Shown here: one piece after another, positions 10,267 through 20,919 of the stretch
How the letters are laid out: every line of letters begins with the position of its first letter
Position numbering within the stretch: the stretch's first letter is position 1
NCBI GenBank assembly: GCA_004194705.1
Contig: SADC01001096.1
Coordinates: 62,001-126,000, forward strand
Direction: 5' to 3'
Source of the DNA: Ditylenchus dipsaci
Lineage: Eukaryota > Nematoda > Chromadorea > Rhabditida > Anguinidae
Length of the DNA: 64,000 nucleotides
Position numbers and translations under genes: made by a program
The notes under the pieces: generated by a model
The model's input: the letters and a program-made list of their open reading frames with translations, nothing else
What the model was told of the DNA's origin: nothing
The model's database searches: none

Positions 10267-10987
10267 TAATTCCCTTTAAAAATGTTTTGGCGGGAATTCA
10301 AAAAAATATTTTTTTTGAATTTTCTTAAATTTTTTACCTTGGGGGACCAAGGCAAATCGAAAAATTTTTTTTTTCGATTTTTCGGAAACCAAAGTGTTTC
10401 CGTGCCTATTCAGAGCACGAGAATCAAAATGAGACGGGTCCTTTCCCCTTCAGGAAAAGTAAATTTTTCGCTAGCTGGGGGGGCATTCTATAGTATAGCC
10501 ATTTTCGCTTTTTAAAGGTTTTTTAACGAACTGATTAAGAAATTTCCCGAGCTCGGTCAGTGATCGAAAACTACTTTGGCATTCTAGCAATGAAGTTTCG
10601 CGTTTTTCTGAAGCCAATTGAAAGCTCGGTGGAGACAGCAGTTAAGATCAACAAAGCAGCAGTCGTTTTGCTCAATTTTCTTTTGAAAGAGATGCCAGGC
10701 GTAGGGAATCCAAGAGCGGCAGCAAATCAAGGGGCTCCGAATGGATTGTGGCGGCAAGTTGATCCGATGTTTGATCATTTGGTGGCAAAGCAAAGTGAAG
10801 AACAAAACCCTGTAGCCAAAGCTGTACGAACAAATTTCTTAAACTGGTTCCATTCTCATTGTTAGTTCTGTGGTAAAGAATAAAAAAGGTTACTTTCTTC
10901 AAATTTGTTTTCGTTAAGTTTTCACTACTCTGCGATATATTTGTAGTTAACTTGCGTGTTTTCGGGCGGTTACGGTTGTAACTTTTA

Positions 10988-11790
10988 TGTTTAGAATGAA
11001 AAAGCAAATCAAAAGCGAACTGTTGGAGGAGCGAAAAAGGCAGCTCAGGAATCGAGATCTTGCTCTAATCGACTTTGTGCGCGACAATCCGTTACTCTAT
11101 GATCTCTCGCATCACAAATACAAAGATCCAAAAAAAAGGGCGAACGTGGGAGAAGATTCTAGATTATCCAGGTAAAACCCTAATATTCTCTCTGTTTTTA
11201 GTTCTCATGCTTTTTTAGGTGGAAAGGCAGCTGCTCAACGTCGATTTGCAGCATTAAGAAGCCGGTTCGTTGAAGAGAAGCGAAAATACGTGCCCAGTGG
11301 AAGTGATATCTAAGAAAAACAGCAATGGGAATATTTTAACGAGATGCAGTTTTTAACGCCATTCACGGAAGACCCAATGTAAGTAAATTAATGAAATATA
11401 TTCAAAATAATAAGTCGTTCGTAGGCGAGAGTCATCGTTTCCGGCAGAAGAGGTCATTGATGTGGTCGATGAGACGCGGAGCTCTATGCCAATCTCGTCA
11501 ATTCTCCGTCTACTGTGCCAAAGAGACGCAAGATATCAGGCAATGCTGAGCGTGAATTATCGGATGAAAGATTCTTTCTGGTCTCGGAGAAATTGTCACA
11601 AGCGCTCTGGGATCAAGCAACGAAGAAAGTGAAGAGCAACAATTTGGGCGTTTTGTGGGCACCACTCTCAGCAAGTTGAGAAATTAAGATGTGAAAGATG
11701 AAGCGATTTCGGCCATCCAACAAGTTCTTCAGAAGGCAAAGGACAAGGTTCGCGAAAATATGAGTAGTAATTTCGATGAGTACAAATTTT
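10988..11790 (+). pseudogene. MADF/Myb-like accessory gene of the Harbinger element
   Basis: ATG at 10988 opens MFRMKKQIKSELLEERKRQL followed by a MADF-like start, LALIDFVRDNPLLYDLSHHK and YKDPKK. A WEKILDYP segment then continues in another frame, so one base is lost or gained in or near the G/A runs at 11130-11145. An intron (about 11172-11218, ending TTTTTTAG) leads to GGKAAAQRRFAALRSRFVEE and an in-frame TAA near 11311. More coding-like sequence runs to about 11790. MADF domains bind DNA, and PIF/Harbinger elements encode such a protein to help the transposase reach the nucleus and the termini. Broken copy. Confidence 0.65.
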
Positions 11791-12217
11791 AATTTTTGCT
11801 GTGTTGAGTGTTATGTTAGTTGCAATAAATAATATCCAGGCTTCGTCAAAAACTCATTTAGTTTTCGGTTAGGTGCAAATTAAAACGACGAGAAGGTCAA
11901 AACGTCGGTTTGGACAAATAGACATATTTTTTGAAGTTGTCATTTTAAGGTGGTGCATAATTATGCTACTTAGTTTCTAGAATAAAAATAAAACGCCGAT
12001 GTACTTTTACACTTCAAAAAAATAAAATTGGTGATGAGAAGAAAATTTCCCATTGTGAGCATCTTTACTTCACTACCGACTTCGACATCCGACCTCGACA
12101 TCCATTGTGAGCACCCTGACCTCACTACCGACTTCGACATCCGACTTCGACATCGACATCTCATTGTGAGCGCCCTATTAGATTCGTTAAGAAAGCAAGT
12201 AAGTCAGATAAGAGAGC

Positions 12218-13180
12218 GCGTGTAGGGCTACCTGTAGTGTGGGTAAAGGTACCTGGAGAGCCTGAAGAGGTGGAGGGCATGTAAGGGTACCTGCAGTAAA
12301 TTGATCTGCAAGTAAATTGATCTGCCGGTTAATTCAATTTTTATGCAAATTTTAATAGGGATTTGTCTTTGTACGAATTATTTTTCTATTTAAACCTACA
12401 GTCTTTTGTGATTTTATCAATTTATACTTAATCCTCTTGAGCAGTTGTCTCTTTTCATTTTTTGAATCCAGGCAATTGGGTTAGGCTTAAATTTTTGGAT
12501 GAAGCTTTTTCATGCATTTTACATTTTACTTGACTCAAGTATGAGTCATGATCAAGTCTGAGTGCTTCGACAATGGTAAATAATTGAAGTGCTTAGACTC
12601 GAGTATGTTCATAGTTAAGTCTCATCAATAGAGGATGAATGAGTCAAGGTGTGTGGGTTATACCGAGATTCATAATGTGATCTCATTTGACTGTATCACC
12701 TTCTTCCAAAATTTTTCCAAAATTCAAATTGATCTGCAGGAGAGTGTGTAGGGGTACCTGAAGAGTGGGTAGGGGTACCAGGGAAATGGGCAGGGTACCT
12801 GGAAAGTTAGTAGGGCACCCGGAGAAAGGGAAGGGGTACTGGAAAGTGGGTAAGGCTACCAGGGGAGTTAGTTGGGGTACCTGGAGAGTTAGTAGGGGTA
12901 CCTGGAGAGTGGTTAGGGCTACCAGCTGAGTGAGTAGGGGTACCTGGAGAGTTAGTAGGGGTGTCTGGAGAGTGAGTGAGAGTACCTGAAGAGTATGTCA
13001 GTGTGCCTGGAGAGCGGGTAGGTGTGCCTGGAGAGTGGGTGGGGTATCTGGAGAGTTAGTAGGGGTACCAGGGAAGTGGGTAGGGATACCAGGAGAGTGT
13101 GTAGGAGTACCATAAGAGTGGGTAGCGATGTCTGGAGATTAAGTAAGAGTATCCGGAGAGCGAGTGGGGGTATTCTTACT
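12218..13180. repeat. Degenerate GTAGGGGTACCTGGAGAGT minisatellite
   Basis: Units of roughly 20-22 bp (GTAGGGGTACCTGGAGAGTG with variants) fill 12735-13180. A shorter run lies at 12218-12300 and stray units follow at 13310-13390. The two runs are separated by 430 bp of unrelated AT-rich sequence. Any open frame across it is just the repeat and is not taken as a gene. Confidence 0.85.
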
Positions 13181-13776
13181 TGATCTCCAGACATCGCTAT
13201 CCATAGTTGATAACTGTTGAAGTTATCTTATCTGTGATTTATGTAATCTTATTTGTGCCTTGACAGAGGAGAGGGTACCCGCCGGTGTCAAGGGCTCCTG
13301 AGTCAGAAAAATGGGCAAGCGTGCCAGGAGAGTGAGAAGTCCTGCTGGGAGAGTGGTGAGTAAGTGGGTGCGCCCGGAAAGTGGGGTAAGTACGCTTGCT
13401 GAACCGATTTTAGTTAGTTACCAATGTAATTGGGGTAATTTAGACCTATTTAATTATATAGTAGCTCTTGCTGATTACATCAAAGAAGTAGTGTGCTTTA
13501 AAAAGCTTTAATTTTCTGAGTTAAATTTTGATTTTTTTCGAGTTAAAGAGAGTTTAAGATAAGGTGCATCAAGCAGCGTGCCGCGAGCGGAGGCCCGCCG
13601 CAGTCAGGCCCAACGCGAGCTAGTTTCTTAGTACTATGTGATATTCACCAAGGGCAATAAAACATTTTATTGTTGAAACGCCAACTTTTAACTTTGACTA
13701 GCATTAGTACTCGTAGAAATCTACATGTACAGATCAATATTAGACGACCATTAAAAATAATCGAAGAGCCAAATCC

Positions 13777-16700
13777 TCATTTATTATTTCTTGTTTTGCT
13801 GGGCAGAAGGGCAACGTCTACGCCGGCATAAGATTTGGCCCTTTGTACTCTGGGCACACCTCCGGTCTGAGCCACAGAAGAACACTTTCGGCCTGGCTGA
13901 GGGTAGTAGGGTCTGGTCCTAGCATTAATTGCCAGCAATCTTTCTTCGGTAATGTTCATTCTGCTGTTCTCTGAAGCCTTGCGATTGGCAGCTGAGATCA
14001 GGAACATAGCTGCTGCAGTGGCAGCCGAGTCCGGACCCATAAGTGAACTTAATAAGTTTGGTTTGAGTTTAGATTAACATAAATAAGCTGGTGATTAAGC
14101 GGTTATTTTGTGGTACCCAGTCGCCTTGTGGCTTGTTCAGGAGCTCGAAGTTGGGGTATAGGATATTTCACCATGCAAAATACTCCCACTCCGGGTTCCT
14201 GACCGAACTATTATATTTTCTATCAATTGGACCCGAATTCACTAAAATATAGTCAAAAAAATTCAGTTGTTCGGATATGACTAATTATTGTAGATTCTTA
14301 TGCTACGTTCACAATGAATTCGCATCCGCACCGCATCCGCATGCAAGTGATAACGCATGCGGATGGTAATGCCAAGTGAAGCGGCCAAAGATGCGGATGC
14401 GGTGCGGATGCGAACAAAAAACGGATCATAGTGAGCGTGTCTTTATCCTCTCTTTGCGGAAAAGTTATTTTTTATGTGTTTTTGAGTATTTTTGTTCTTA
14501 AAGACATTTTAAGTTTATTTGATTAAAATGACCCATTACGTTTTCTGGATCATTAAAATTTACAGGCTATATGGAAGTGTATTTGAATGGAGGTTTATTT
14601 TTTGTAGATGTATGGGATATTTCACAATGCAAAATACCCCACTCCGGGTTCCTAACCGAACTATTATATTTTACAAAATGTAGCCTTACCTTTTGTAAGC
14701 ATTATTGCCACCACCACCATAATCTCCGCTACACCGACTCCTGATATCTGACTTTATGGTTAGCGATGACCTAGGTTGTCCATAATAGCTGGTAAACTCC
14801 TAAAAAAAATAAGTTTTAAATGTTTTTGATATTTATAGATCTTTGTTAATTTCACATGGGGCAATATATAGAGCTTCTCTCATTCAAGGAAAGAGCTTAT
14901 TTTTAGGTCTTATTTATTTTGCCCACTGGGGTCGGATTAATGCAATTTTGTAAATTGAGACACCAGGTAAAGAGTTGGTCAAAATTAGGACAGGCACAGG
15001 TGTAAGGAGATTGGCTGGACTTCAAATTTTAGGTTTACATCGCTTATTTTTACATCCATATAATTAATATATTAATTAATTTTCCTATCCAAACCAGACA
15101 ATTTTGTTTATGCACAAAATAACTATTACATGGCCTTTGAAATATTCCCAGAATAATGTGTCAAAAAAACACACCGAGTCCACAGCAATCTTAATCCACT
15201 TGTTGAGAGTATGACCCAGTGCTGAATCCGCCAACAAATAAACGCAGCATCTTCGAAAGCGCTTGCCCCAGAACAGGAACACCCAAAAGTTAGTGGAACA
15301 GTTTAGCACCACTAGAAAATTGCTGAAGTCGACGAACAGTGTGGCTAGCGAACTAAAAATAAGTTTCTATGAAAAACTTTTGAAAAAACTGAATTTTTTC
15401 TTACCTTGACATAAAAACCTGGTTTCCCACCAACTAAAAATATTTTTTTCAGTTTTGGTAAAAGTCATGCATTTTTTAAAGTTGAGTAGGAGTTTATATG
15501 TAAGTTATGCGGCATGTTAGATTAATTATTACTAAATTTTTCAAACATAAGATTTGTAGCTATAAATATTTTAATCTTGCCCGAAAGTTAGTATTTCTAT
15601 TGCTTTTCATAATTTGTCTTACATGTTCTAATACATCAGCTACTGTCGGCAAAATGTCAGAAATCAAGAATTTAGCAATAACGAGCACTAGCATGATGTT
15701 TGCTTTGTGTTCTTTTCTAAAAACTTGTCAATCACTACTTTTCATCACAAATCTTGATAAATAACAAATTGAAACTCACTTTGAACAGTTTTGTTTTTTA
15801 TTGCGGCCATCCAATTCACTACTAGGCGCACATAAAGCTCGCCGCTTAACTATCGATTCTACAAATAAGAATAAATAAATATGCACCAGAGTATATATTT
15901 TATACAATTAAAGTGCTTTTGGAATATATTTAACACAGGGTACTTTTACATGTCTGTAGGAGACACACTCTTTCAAAATTTAGTATAGCACAATTTGAAA
16001 AATTTGAAACTGACAAAAATGTCAGGTTTGAAAGGATCTCTTACGTCTGAGTGCCAGAGATATCCTGAGTGTAAGTGCAAAAAGTAATAGACAAGGCGCC
16101 AAAGTGACAAAGAGCATGGCTAGAACAATGTGGTAAATTGTCCAATAAGTTTCATCCTTAAAATGAATAACATATAAGGTCATTCAATAATTATATGATT
16201 TAGCAAGTATTAAGACAAATCGCAAAGATTACGATTCACGGCGTGTCAAACACGTCAAATGACCAAATCGGGCTTGGCGTTCTGTTTTAAGGAAAATTCA
16301 AAATAGTTTTTCATTTTTAAATACCATTGACAAAAATATGCTCAAAAATATGACAAGAATCTTCATAAAACTGGTTTTTTAAATTTTCTATGGATACTTC
16401 TCGTCTGAAGAAAAACGAAAATGAAAGCCTATGATGTGCTGAGTAAGATAACACCAAATTTAAACCGTGGGCTGAAAAAAAAGAGAAGATACCTTAGGCC
16501 AAAGAGAGGGATGACAGCATCAAGCCTATAAAATTTGATTTCAGGCCTAGTTTTGTTAGAAACGTGGCAGAAAAATCCGTACAGAAGTCCAATGATCAAG
16601 GGAAAATTTTTGAATTGGCGGGGGACCACAGAGTAGGAAGAGGTCAGGCCCTTTAAAGGGAGGACGTAGTTTTATATACGCACTGTCTAGGTCATAGGTT

Positions 16701-19700
16701 CAAATCCGCCTGGGTGCATACCCTACTTTTTACCCCATTTTTTTATGTTTTATCTACAAGTTTGCTGTCAAAATGTTCTTCGGTCTCTTGGCTATCCAAC
16801 AAGACCATCAGCACAGGGTTTAAGAATAATCATAACTGAGTTGCAGGCCAAAACCCATTTAAAATACCTGGATTTTTTTTTGCTAAATCGTTCACTTTCT
16901 CGATGAGAACTGCATGTTTGGAATAACTGTGATGTGCATAAGAAAGCTGAGTGAACGTACTACGATCGTGACAGACAAAAAAAATTTTTAGCAGAGAATT
17001 ATTCAGAAATAACTTTTTTAAGTTAGCAACTTGACTCTGCCAAACCGATAAATTCGAACTTTTAATTTTTTAACTTTTTTACATTTATAAAAGAACTTAA
17101 CTTTTTTCAAAACAAAACAGCAAACTTAGAGATTTCCTGTGGTATCAAAAAAATCGAACACAGCTTACCTAAGCAAAGTTATAACCAAAAACATAAAATG
17201 CTAAAAAAACAAAAAAATTGAATTCAAAATGTTTTTTAAAACGAATTTGGTTCTATACGAAGATCTCGATTTGGTCTTTTGACGTGTTTGACACGCCGTG
17301 GATTGATCGTTTTTCAGAGGCCTAACAATTTTTCCTCTAAAAAGGCAACAACTCGTTATAGCGAGCCTTTCTCAAATAGAGTGCATTATAATTAGTTTTT
17401 GAATTTTTAGATGAATATATTCAAGGTCTCTCAAAACATTCCGTAAAATCGAAATCTCTGAGAATATATCTCATTTCAACAAACAAGTTAAGAATCAACT
17501 ATGTACATACCTCGGGCAATGCTGTTCTAAAATAAAATGTTTTATTTCTATTAGTCAAAAAATGATGCCCAATTTACCTGGCTACTGTAGCCTCGCAAAT
17601 AGTGGCGTTTCCCTCACCGGAGCAATAATAGACTGTGGTGACTTCGAAGAATCGAGGTGCCGAGAATAGTATGGCTAGAATACTTACTGCTATCATAAGC
17701 CTTTTTACTCGGCTGAAAGAATCAAAATTTAGGCGTTTGAAAGGTAGCACCGTGTAATTTTGAGTCACTTTTTATAAATAATTATTTAATTTCAACATAA
17801 AATGTATTAAAAATGCAAAAAATGAAACATAATTTACCTTTTCTTGCCAATAGCCCTATGCTTGAGGGTTGACACAGGGCTAAATACCTATCGATGGTCA
17901 GTGTCAGAATTATCCAGACTGAGCCAGTGTGGGTTGTATTAGCAAATGCATAGGCATAGGGATATAGCAGTACGTAGGGACCTGACATTCATCACCATAA
18001 AATTTACTTAAAATACTAGCCGAATCATTTTACCACTTGACACCACGTGCCCAAACAACAAAGTTGGCAGGCAATACAGCAGAAAAGCATTGGCTAAAAT
18101 ATATATATATAATTTGGGTTTATCAATGTTGCAAAAACAAATAAAAATATTGGGTTGATTCTTAATTAATGCGGATTTTTCATTGTAACTTTATTCGACA
18201 TCAAAACAGACAACAAAACAATGAATTTTGACTGGAATATTCTACTTTCTGAATTTGAAGTATACTGGTTTTTATTTTTGTAAAAAATATGATCATTCTA
18301 TAGCTGCAGTAAAACACAAATAAAAGGATGTAAAAGAAGTCTTTGCACAACTTACTAATTCTTACGATCTTACTATTTGTTTGTAAATTATGAGGGAGGG
18401 ACCCTGACTATGACCTGGGATTTTTTCGATTTTCGGTTTCTATTCTTGTAGAGAATGCAAATCCAACGTGAATTTGGCTACTCGCCTTTGAAAATCAGTA
18501 AATTTTTAGGAATGGCCCATGGGCAAAACAGAGTTCGACAATATCGCGAAAAGACTGCGCTGCCCTCCATCTTTTCTCGAAGTGGTAGAGCATGATATGG
18601 CGAATGAGAAAGTGGTTCTCGACGCGCATTCTTCTTAACTAAAAGCGAGGGCATACTTTAAATCAAAAAAGCAAATTTAAAGAAGAAATAGATCAAAAGA
18701 ATCATAAGGCAACAAAAATCCGCATTAATTATGAATCAACCCAATAATAAAAGTAACAAATCTACCTAAAAGAGCTGTTTGCCAACATGTTAAAGTGACC
18801 TAAATTTTTAATTTAAATAAAATTAATAAAGATTTCTAATTTTTCCGGCTAGGAGACATTTGGCAAAAACGACATTTGCCCAAACGACGTTTGGGCAAAC
18901 GACATTCGCCCAAACGACATTTGTCAAAACGACATTTGGCAAAACGACATTCGGCAAAACGACATGTGCCCAAACGACATTTGCCCAAACATACTAAATA
19001 TTTGAAACAATTAATGACGGAACCATCTGTCTGTCTGATTCCACTGGTACCATATTCACCGGTCCACCACACCAACTACATCCAATTTACATTCCTAACA
19101 TGTCTGACACTCCAAGCATCCATCTAGCCACAGATTCTAGTTGCCAAATTCTGACCAGTTGTTCCAATCAGACCATTGTCAAATTACTGAATCTATCAGA
19201 TTTGGATAAAAAAGACAGAAGCTTGGAAGTCTCGGATTTGCCTAATCGACCAATTCACATAGTCAAACCATTGTTTGATTCGGCAGGTGTGGTTGATGAG
19301 AATAAAAAAAGTTTAGTGTATTTTTATTATATGATTGTCTGGGTCTTATTCTTGGGGCTGCTGGATAGACCACAATTGGAGCAATTACTGGCATATTTTC
19401 CTCACTGTCGCTTGATTCGTTTGAGCTGCTCATCATGCTATCTAAATTACTAATTAATCAGTGTATCGAATGAACCCAGCAATTCAACGGTAGCCAAATG
19501 TCGTTTTGCCAAATGTCGTTTGGGCAAATGTCGTTTTGCCAAATGTCGTTTGGCCAAAAGATACGTTTGCCAAATGTCGTTTTTGCCAAATGTCTCCTAG
19601 CCATTTTTCCTATTTCTTTGTTTCTTTTCTCTTTAATAATAAAAACTTTTAAAATGATTTTTTTATACCCAGAAAATAGTTTATTTCCAGGACAGCTTAA

Positions 19701-20718
19701 CATTTAAGTAATTATAAGAAAACAATGATTCTAAAAAAGAGACCTATCTCCCTCTACATGTCTAATACCCTATTGTTTTTATTGGAATATGTAGCCTTTC
19801 TCAGTAGGTGCCTAGCCATAAACAATGTTTATTGTGCCTACAAATGACCAATTACCAAATAGTATTGAATGACAGGAGATCCAGTACGTTGAAAAGTGAC
19901 GAATACATAAATGCAAAGACAGTTGAGCAAGATCCCTGAGAAAACCTAAAATGCAAATACTTAACTGAATTTCTATATTAAATATTATATAAGAAAATTA
20001 CCGAGAAAAGGGTTAAGTAGCCGTTGAGTAAGTGGGACAACATTTCTTGAACCAGATCAAAATCGATGCCGCTGAATTCGATGGCAGAAGATTGAACTGT
20101 GGACTGTTGATTAGAACTTTCCAGATTTAGTTCAAGCACGTATGAATCTTTTGAAGGAAAATTGCTGGAAGAAATTGTGATAATTTAGGTCTTAGTTCAA
20201 GAATCAGCGGCTGCCTTTTTTTAAATATTTCTTCTCGTTACAGCCAGTATTGTTTACACAATTTGGCATGAATTTAAGCTAAATTTCAAGTGGCTATTTG
20301 TTGATTCAGCCTGGTTTGAAAACAGTTAAAAGCACAATGATAAAAATTTAGTCACTGTGAGAATGCGCACATGAATTATTCACAATGCTGCTATCTTATT
20401 CGACCATTATTAACAAGGCCCAGCAAAAATAAAAGAATTTAGGTTCCTAGTTTGAATGGTCAAAAATATGGGGAAATTTGGCTTATCCTTCGTCTATGCA
20501 CAAAGTAAAATCAAACCAAAATACCAATTGAGGTTTTGAGTGAAAAAATCAGTAGCCATTCTGGGATTTGGCAGAGAATGCCAACAAAGCTACCTTTTAA
20601 TCCAATCGTTAGAGTTCAAAGCAAAAGAAGGAGCAGCACTTGACACTAATTGATAATTTAAGCCAATCGGTGCAGACGAAGAGGCGGAAGAGTGGGCGAA
20701 CAACATAGAATCACCCAT
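13777..20718 (-). CDS. FMRFamide-receptor-like (FRPR-type) G-protein-coupled receptor
   Basis: A rhodopsin-class peptide receptor is predicted in 15 exons: 20718-20594, 20164-20002, 19945-19856, 18799-18766, 18093-18034, 17981-17838, 17707-17578, 17526-17511, 16156-16045, 15858-15780, 15716-15623, 15433-15405, 15352-15175, 14799-14690 and 14047-13777. All phases agree, giving 544 codons plus stop. Landmarks are an N-terminal domain of about 85 residues from MGDSMLFAHSS; TM1 FSGILLNCLCIYVFV; TM2 with PTLLFG; TM3 ending DRYLALCQP (DRY motif); TM4 ILAILFSAPRFFE; TM5 from YWTIYHIVLAML; TM6 NIMLVLVIAKFLISDILPT; and TM7 FSNFLVVLNCSTNFWVFLFW. A Gly/Arg-rich tail ends in NNK. FRPR receptors bind FMRFamide-like neuropeptides at the cell surface. 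The donor of exon 13 is uncertain (15175 or 15130). Transposons occupy introns 3 and 4. Confidence 0.88.
14160..14671. repeat. Direct repeat pair in the last GPCR intron
   Basis: Two blocks of about 60 bp, 14160-14221 and 14608-14671, share GGATATTTCACNATGCAAAA, CACTCCGGGTTCCT and CCGAACTATTATATTTT in the same orientation. They bracket 390 bp that contains the small MITE at 14301-14442. The pair may be ends of an old insertion. Confidence 0.6.
14301..14442. mobile_element. 142-bp Harbinger-like MITE with CGCATCCGCACCGCATCCGC words
   Basis: Flanked by TTA on both sides (14298-14300, 14443-14445). The ends GCTACGTTCACAATGA and the complement of GACACGCTCACTATGA resemble the CGCTCACAAT terminus of the 6676-12177 Harbinger element. 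The arms consist of the words GCATCCGCACCGCATCCGCA and reverse complement. It lies in the last intron of the GPCR. Confidence 0.65.
16520..16745. repeat. Half TTAA-MITE followed by a tRNA-derived SINE head
   Basis: Bases about 16540-16655 match the right arm of the TTAA MITE at 59892-60124 (CCGTACAGAAGTCCAATGAT, GAATTGGCGGGGGACCAC, GGTCAGGCCCTTTAA). Next, 16668-16745 contain a pol III-type region: ATATACGCACTGTCTAGGTC, then the B-box-like AGGTTCAAATCC. Related SINE heads are at 40.4, 42.2, 42.7, 43.3 and 62.3 kb. Confidence 0.6.
18150..18744. mobile_element. Internally deleted mariner element in a GPCR intron
   Basis: TA-flanked inverted ends TTGGGTTGATTCTTAATTAA and TTAATTATGAATCAACCCAA bound 595 bp. 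On the minus strand, about 18640-18480, a decayed mariner N-terminus is readable: ENHFLIRHIMLYHFEK, then a helix-turn-helix-like RDIVELC. It lies between exons 4 and 5 of the GPCR (TM2 region). The 57666-58275 mariner shares the HIMLYHFEK start but has other ends (TTGGGTTGCTGCATAATTAT). Confidence 0.8.
18847..19602. mobile_element. hAT-like foldback with CCAAACGACATTTG word arrays
   Basis: The identical 8-mer ATTTTTCC flanks the element (18839-18846, 19603-19610), the hAT target length. Ends are GGCTAGGAGACATTTGGC and its complement. Arms (18847-18990 and 19490-19602) repeat words of the type GGCAAAACGACATTTGCCCA. The 500-bp centre is not repetitive and carries a protein-like minus-strand frame (19263-19436). 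It is inserted between GPCR exons 3 and 4. The 61076-61905 element has similar ends (GGCTGTAGGAAC). Confidence 0.88.
19263..19436 (-). pseudogene. 57-residue acidic/proline-rich ORF in a foldback centre
   Basis: Reading minus from ATGATG at 19436 gives MMSSSNESSDSEENMPVIA, a proline- and arginine-rich stretch (YPAAPRIRPRQSYNKN), then a stop at 19263. Composition is protein-like and unlike the flanking word arrays. The acidic Ser-rich start resembles N-termini of some transposases and nuclear proteins and echoes the 5403 ORF. It may be a captured 5' exon or the leftover start of the element's own transposase. Unrecognised. Confidence 0.35.
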
Positions 20719-20919
20719 AGCACAGTCAAATTATATGATTTCACTTGTAGTAGCAGTGACACTTCTCTAACGACATCCCTTGCAGCAGAGTCTGTATTCT
20801 AAAAAAGAGGAAGACGTTAGCTATTAAATTAATACTTTGTTGTAATAGGCATGGTTAGAAGGTTATAAATATGCTATTAATAATGACGTAGATATTTTTT
20901 TACTGCACTGTAATTATTC

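Larger units (their letters stand above)
8037..10494. mobile_element. 2.46-kb foldback element inside the Harbinger intron
   Basis: The ends ACTATAGAATGCCCCCC and GGGGGGGCATTCTATAGT start arms of about 750 bp (8037-8790 and 9740-10494) that are reverse complements over most of their length, including GAAAAATTTACTTTTCCTGA and the CCTTGGTCCCCCAAGG box. Each arm holds one 420-bp MITE (8266-8684 and 9843-10266). The loop (8790-9740) carries a block copied from hAT and mariner elements (8948-9632). No target duplication was found, so superfamily is open. It has no transposase gene of its own. Confidence 0.8.
6990..10865 (+). pseudogene. PIF/Harbinger transposase (HARBI1-like DDE), interrupted
   Basis: The exons read, in order: N-terminal part with LYDYL-type helices (6990-7237); ITKTSIRTPISAKERLFVTL and the following helical region (7295 to about 7594); GAIDGKHV carrying the first catalytic Asp, then NYKKNLSIVLMPIVDANYR and DFGSQGHNNDAGIF (about 7610-7792); PYFWIGDGIFPL with a GD motif (7838-8019); and RARSVIENYFGILAMKFRVF with the last catalytic Glu (about 10535-10865, stop TAG). 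Introns are about 45-60 nt, except the one enlarged by the insertion at 8037-10494. Single-base losses break the frame near 7525 (before FHRKYQVPF) and near 7643 (after GKHVLIKK). The family is known to need a partner protein; the gene at 10988 is the likely one. Confidence 0.85.
6676..12177. mobile_element. PIF/Harbinger DNA transposon with transposase and MADF-like second gene
   Basis: The element is bounded by TTA duplications (6673-6675 and 12178-12180), the 3-bp target class of PIF/Harbinger. The termini are TAGTTCGCTCACAAT (left) and the complement of TAGGGCGCTCACAAT (right). Both arms carry repeated words (GATGTCGAAGTCGG, TAGTGAAGTCAGGGTGCTCACAATG), one run on the left and two on the right. 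Inside, on the plus strand, are an intron-containing DDE transposase (6990-10865) and a downstream gene with a MADF/Myb-type domain (10988-11790), the usual two-gene layout of the superfamily. A 2.46-kb foldback element has landed in a transposase intron. Frameshifts in both genes suggest a recently dead copy, or errors in the sequence. Confidence 0.9.

Noticed and set aside
12952..13194. 80-codon frame rich in LSRH repeats
   Set aside because: It is the minisatellite read on the minus strand, with no start context or non-repeat sequence.
18876..19127. 83-codon frame with RHLPKRH repeats
   Set aside because: It covers the CCAAACGACATTTG word array; repeat translation.
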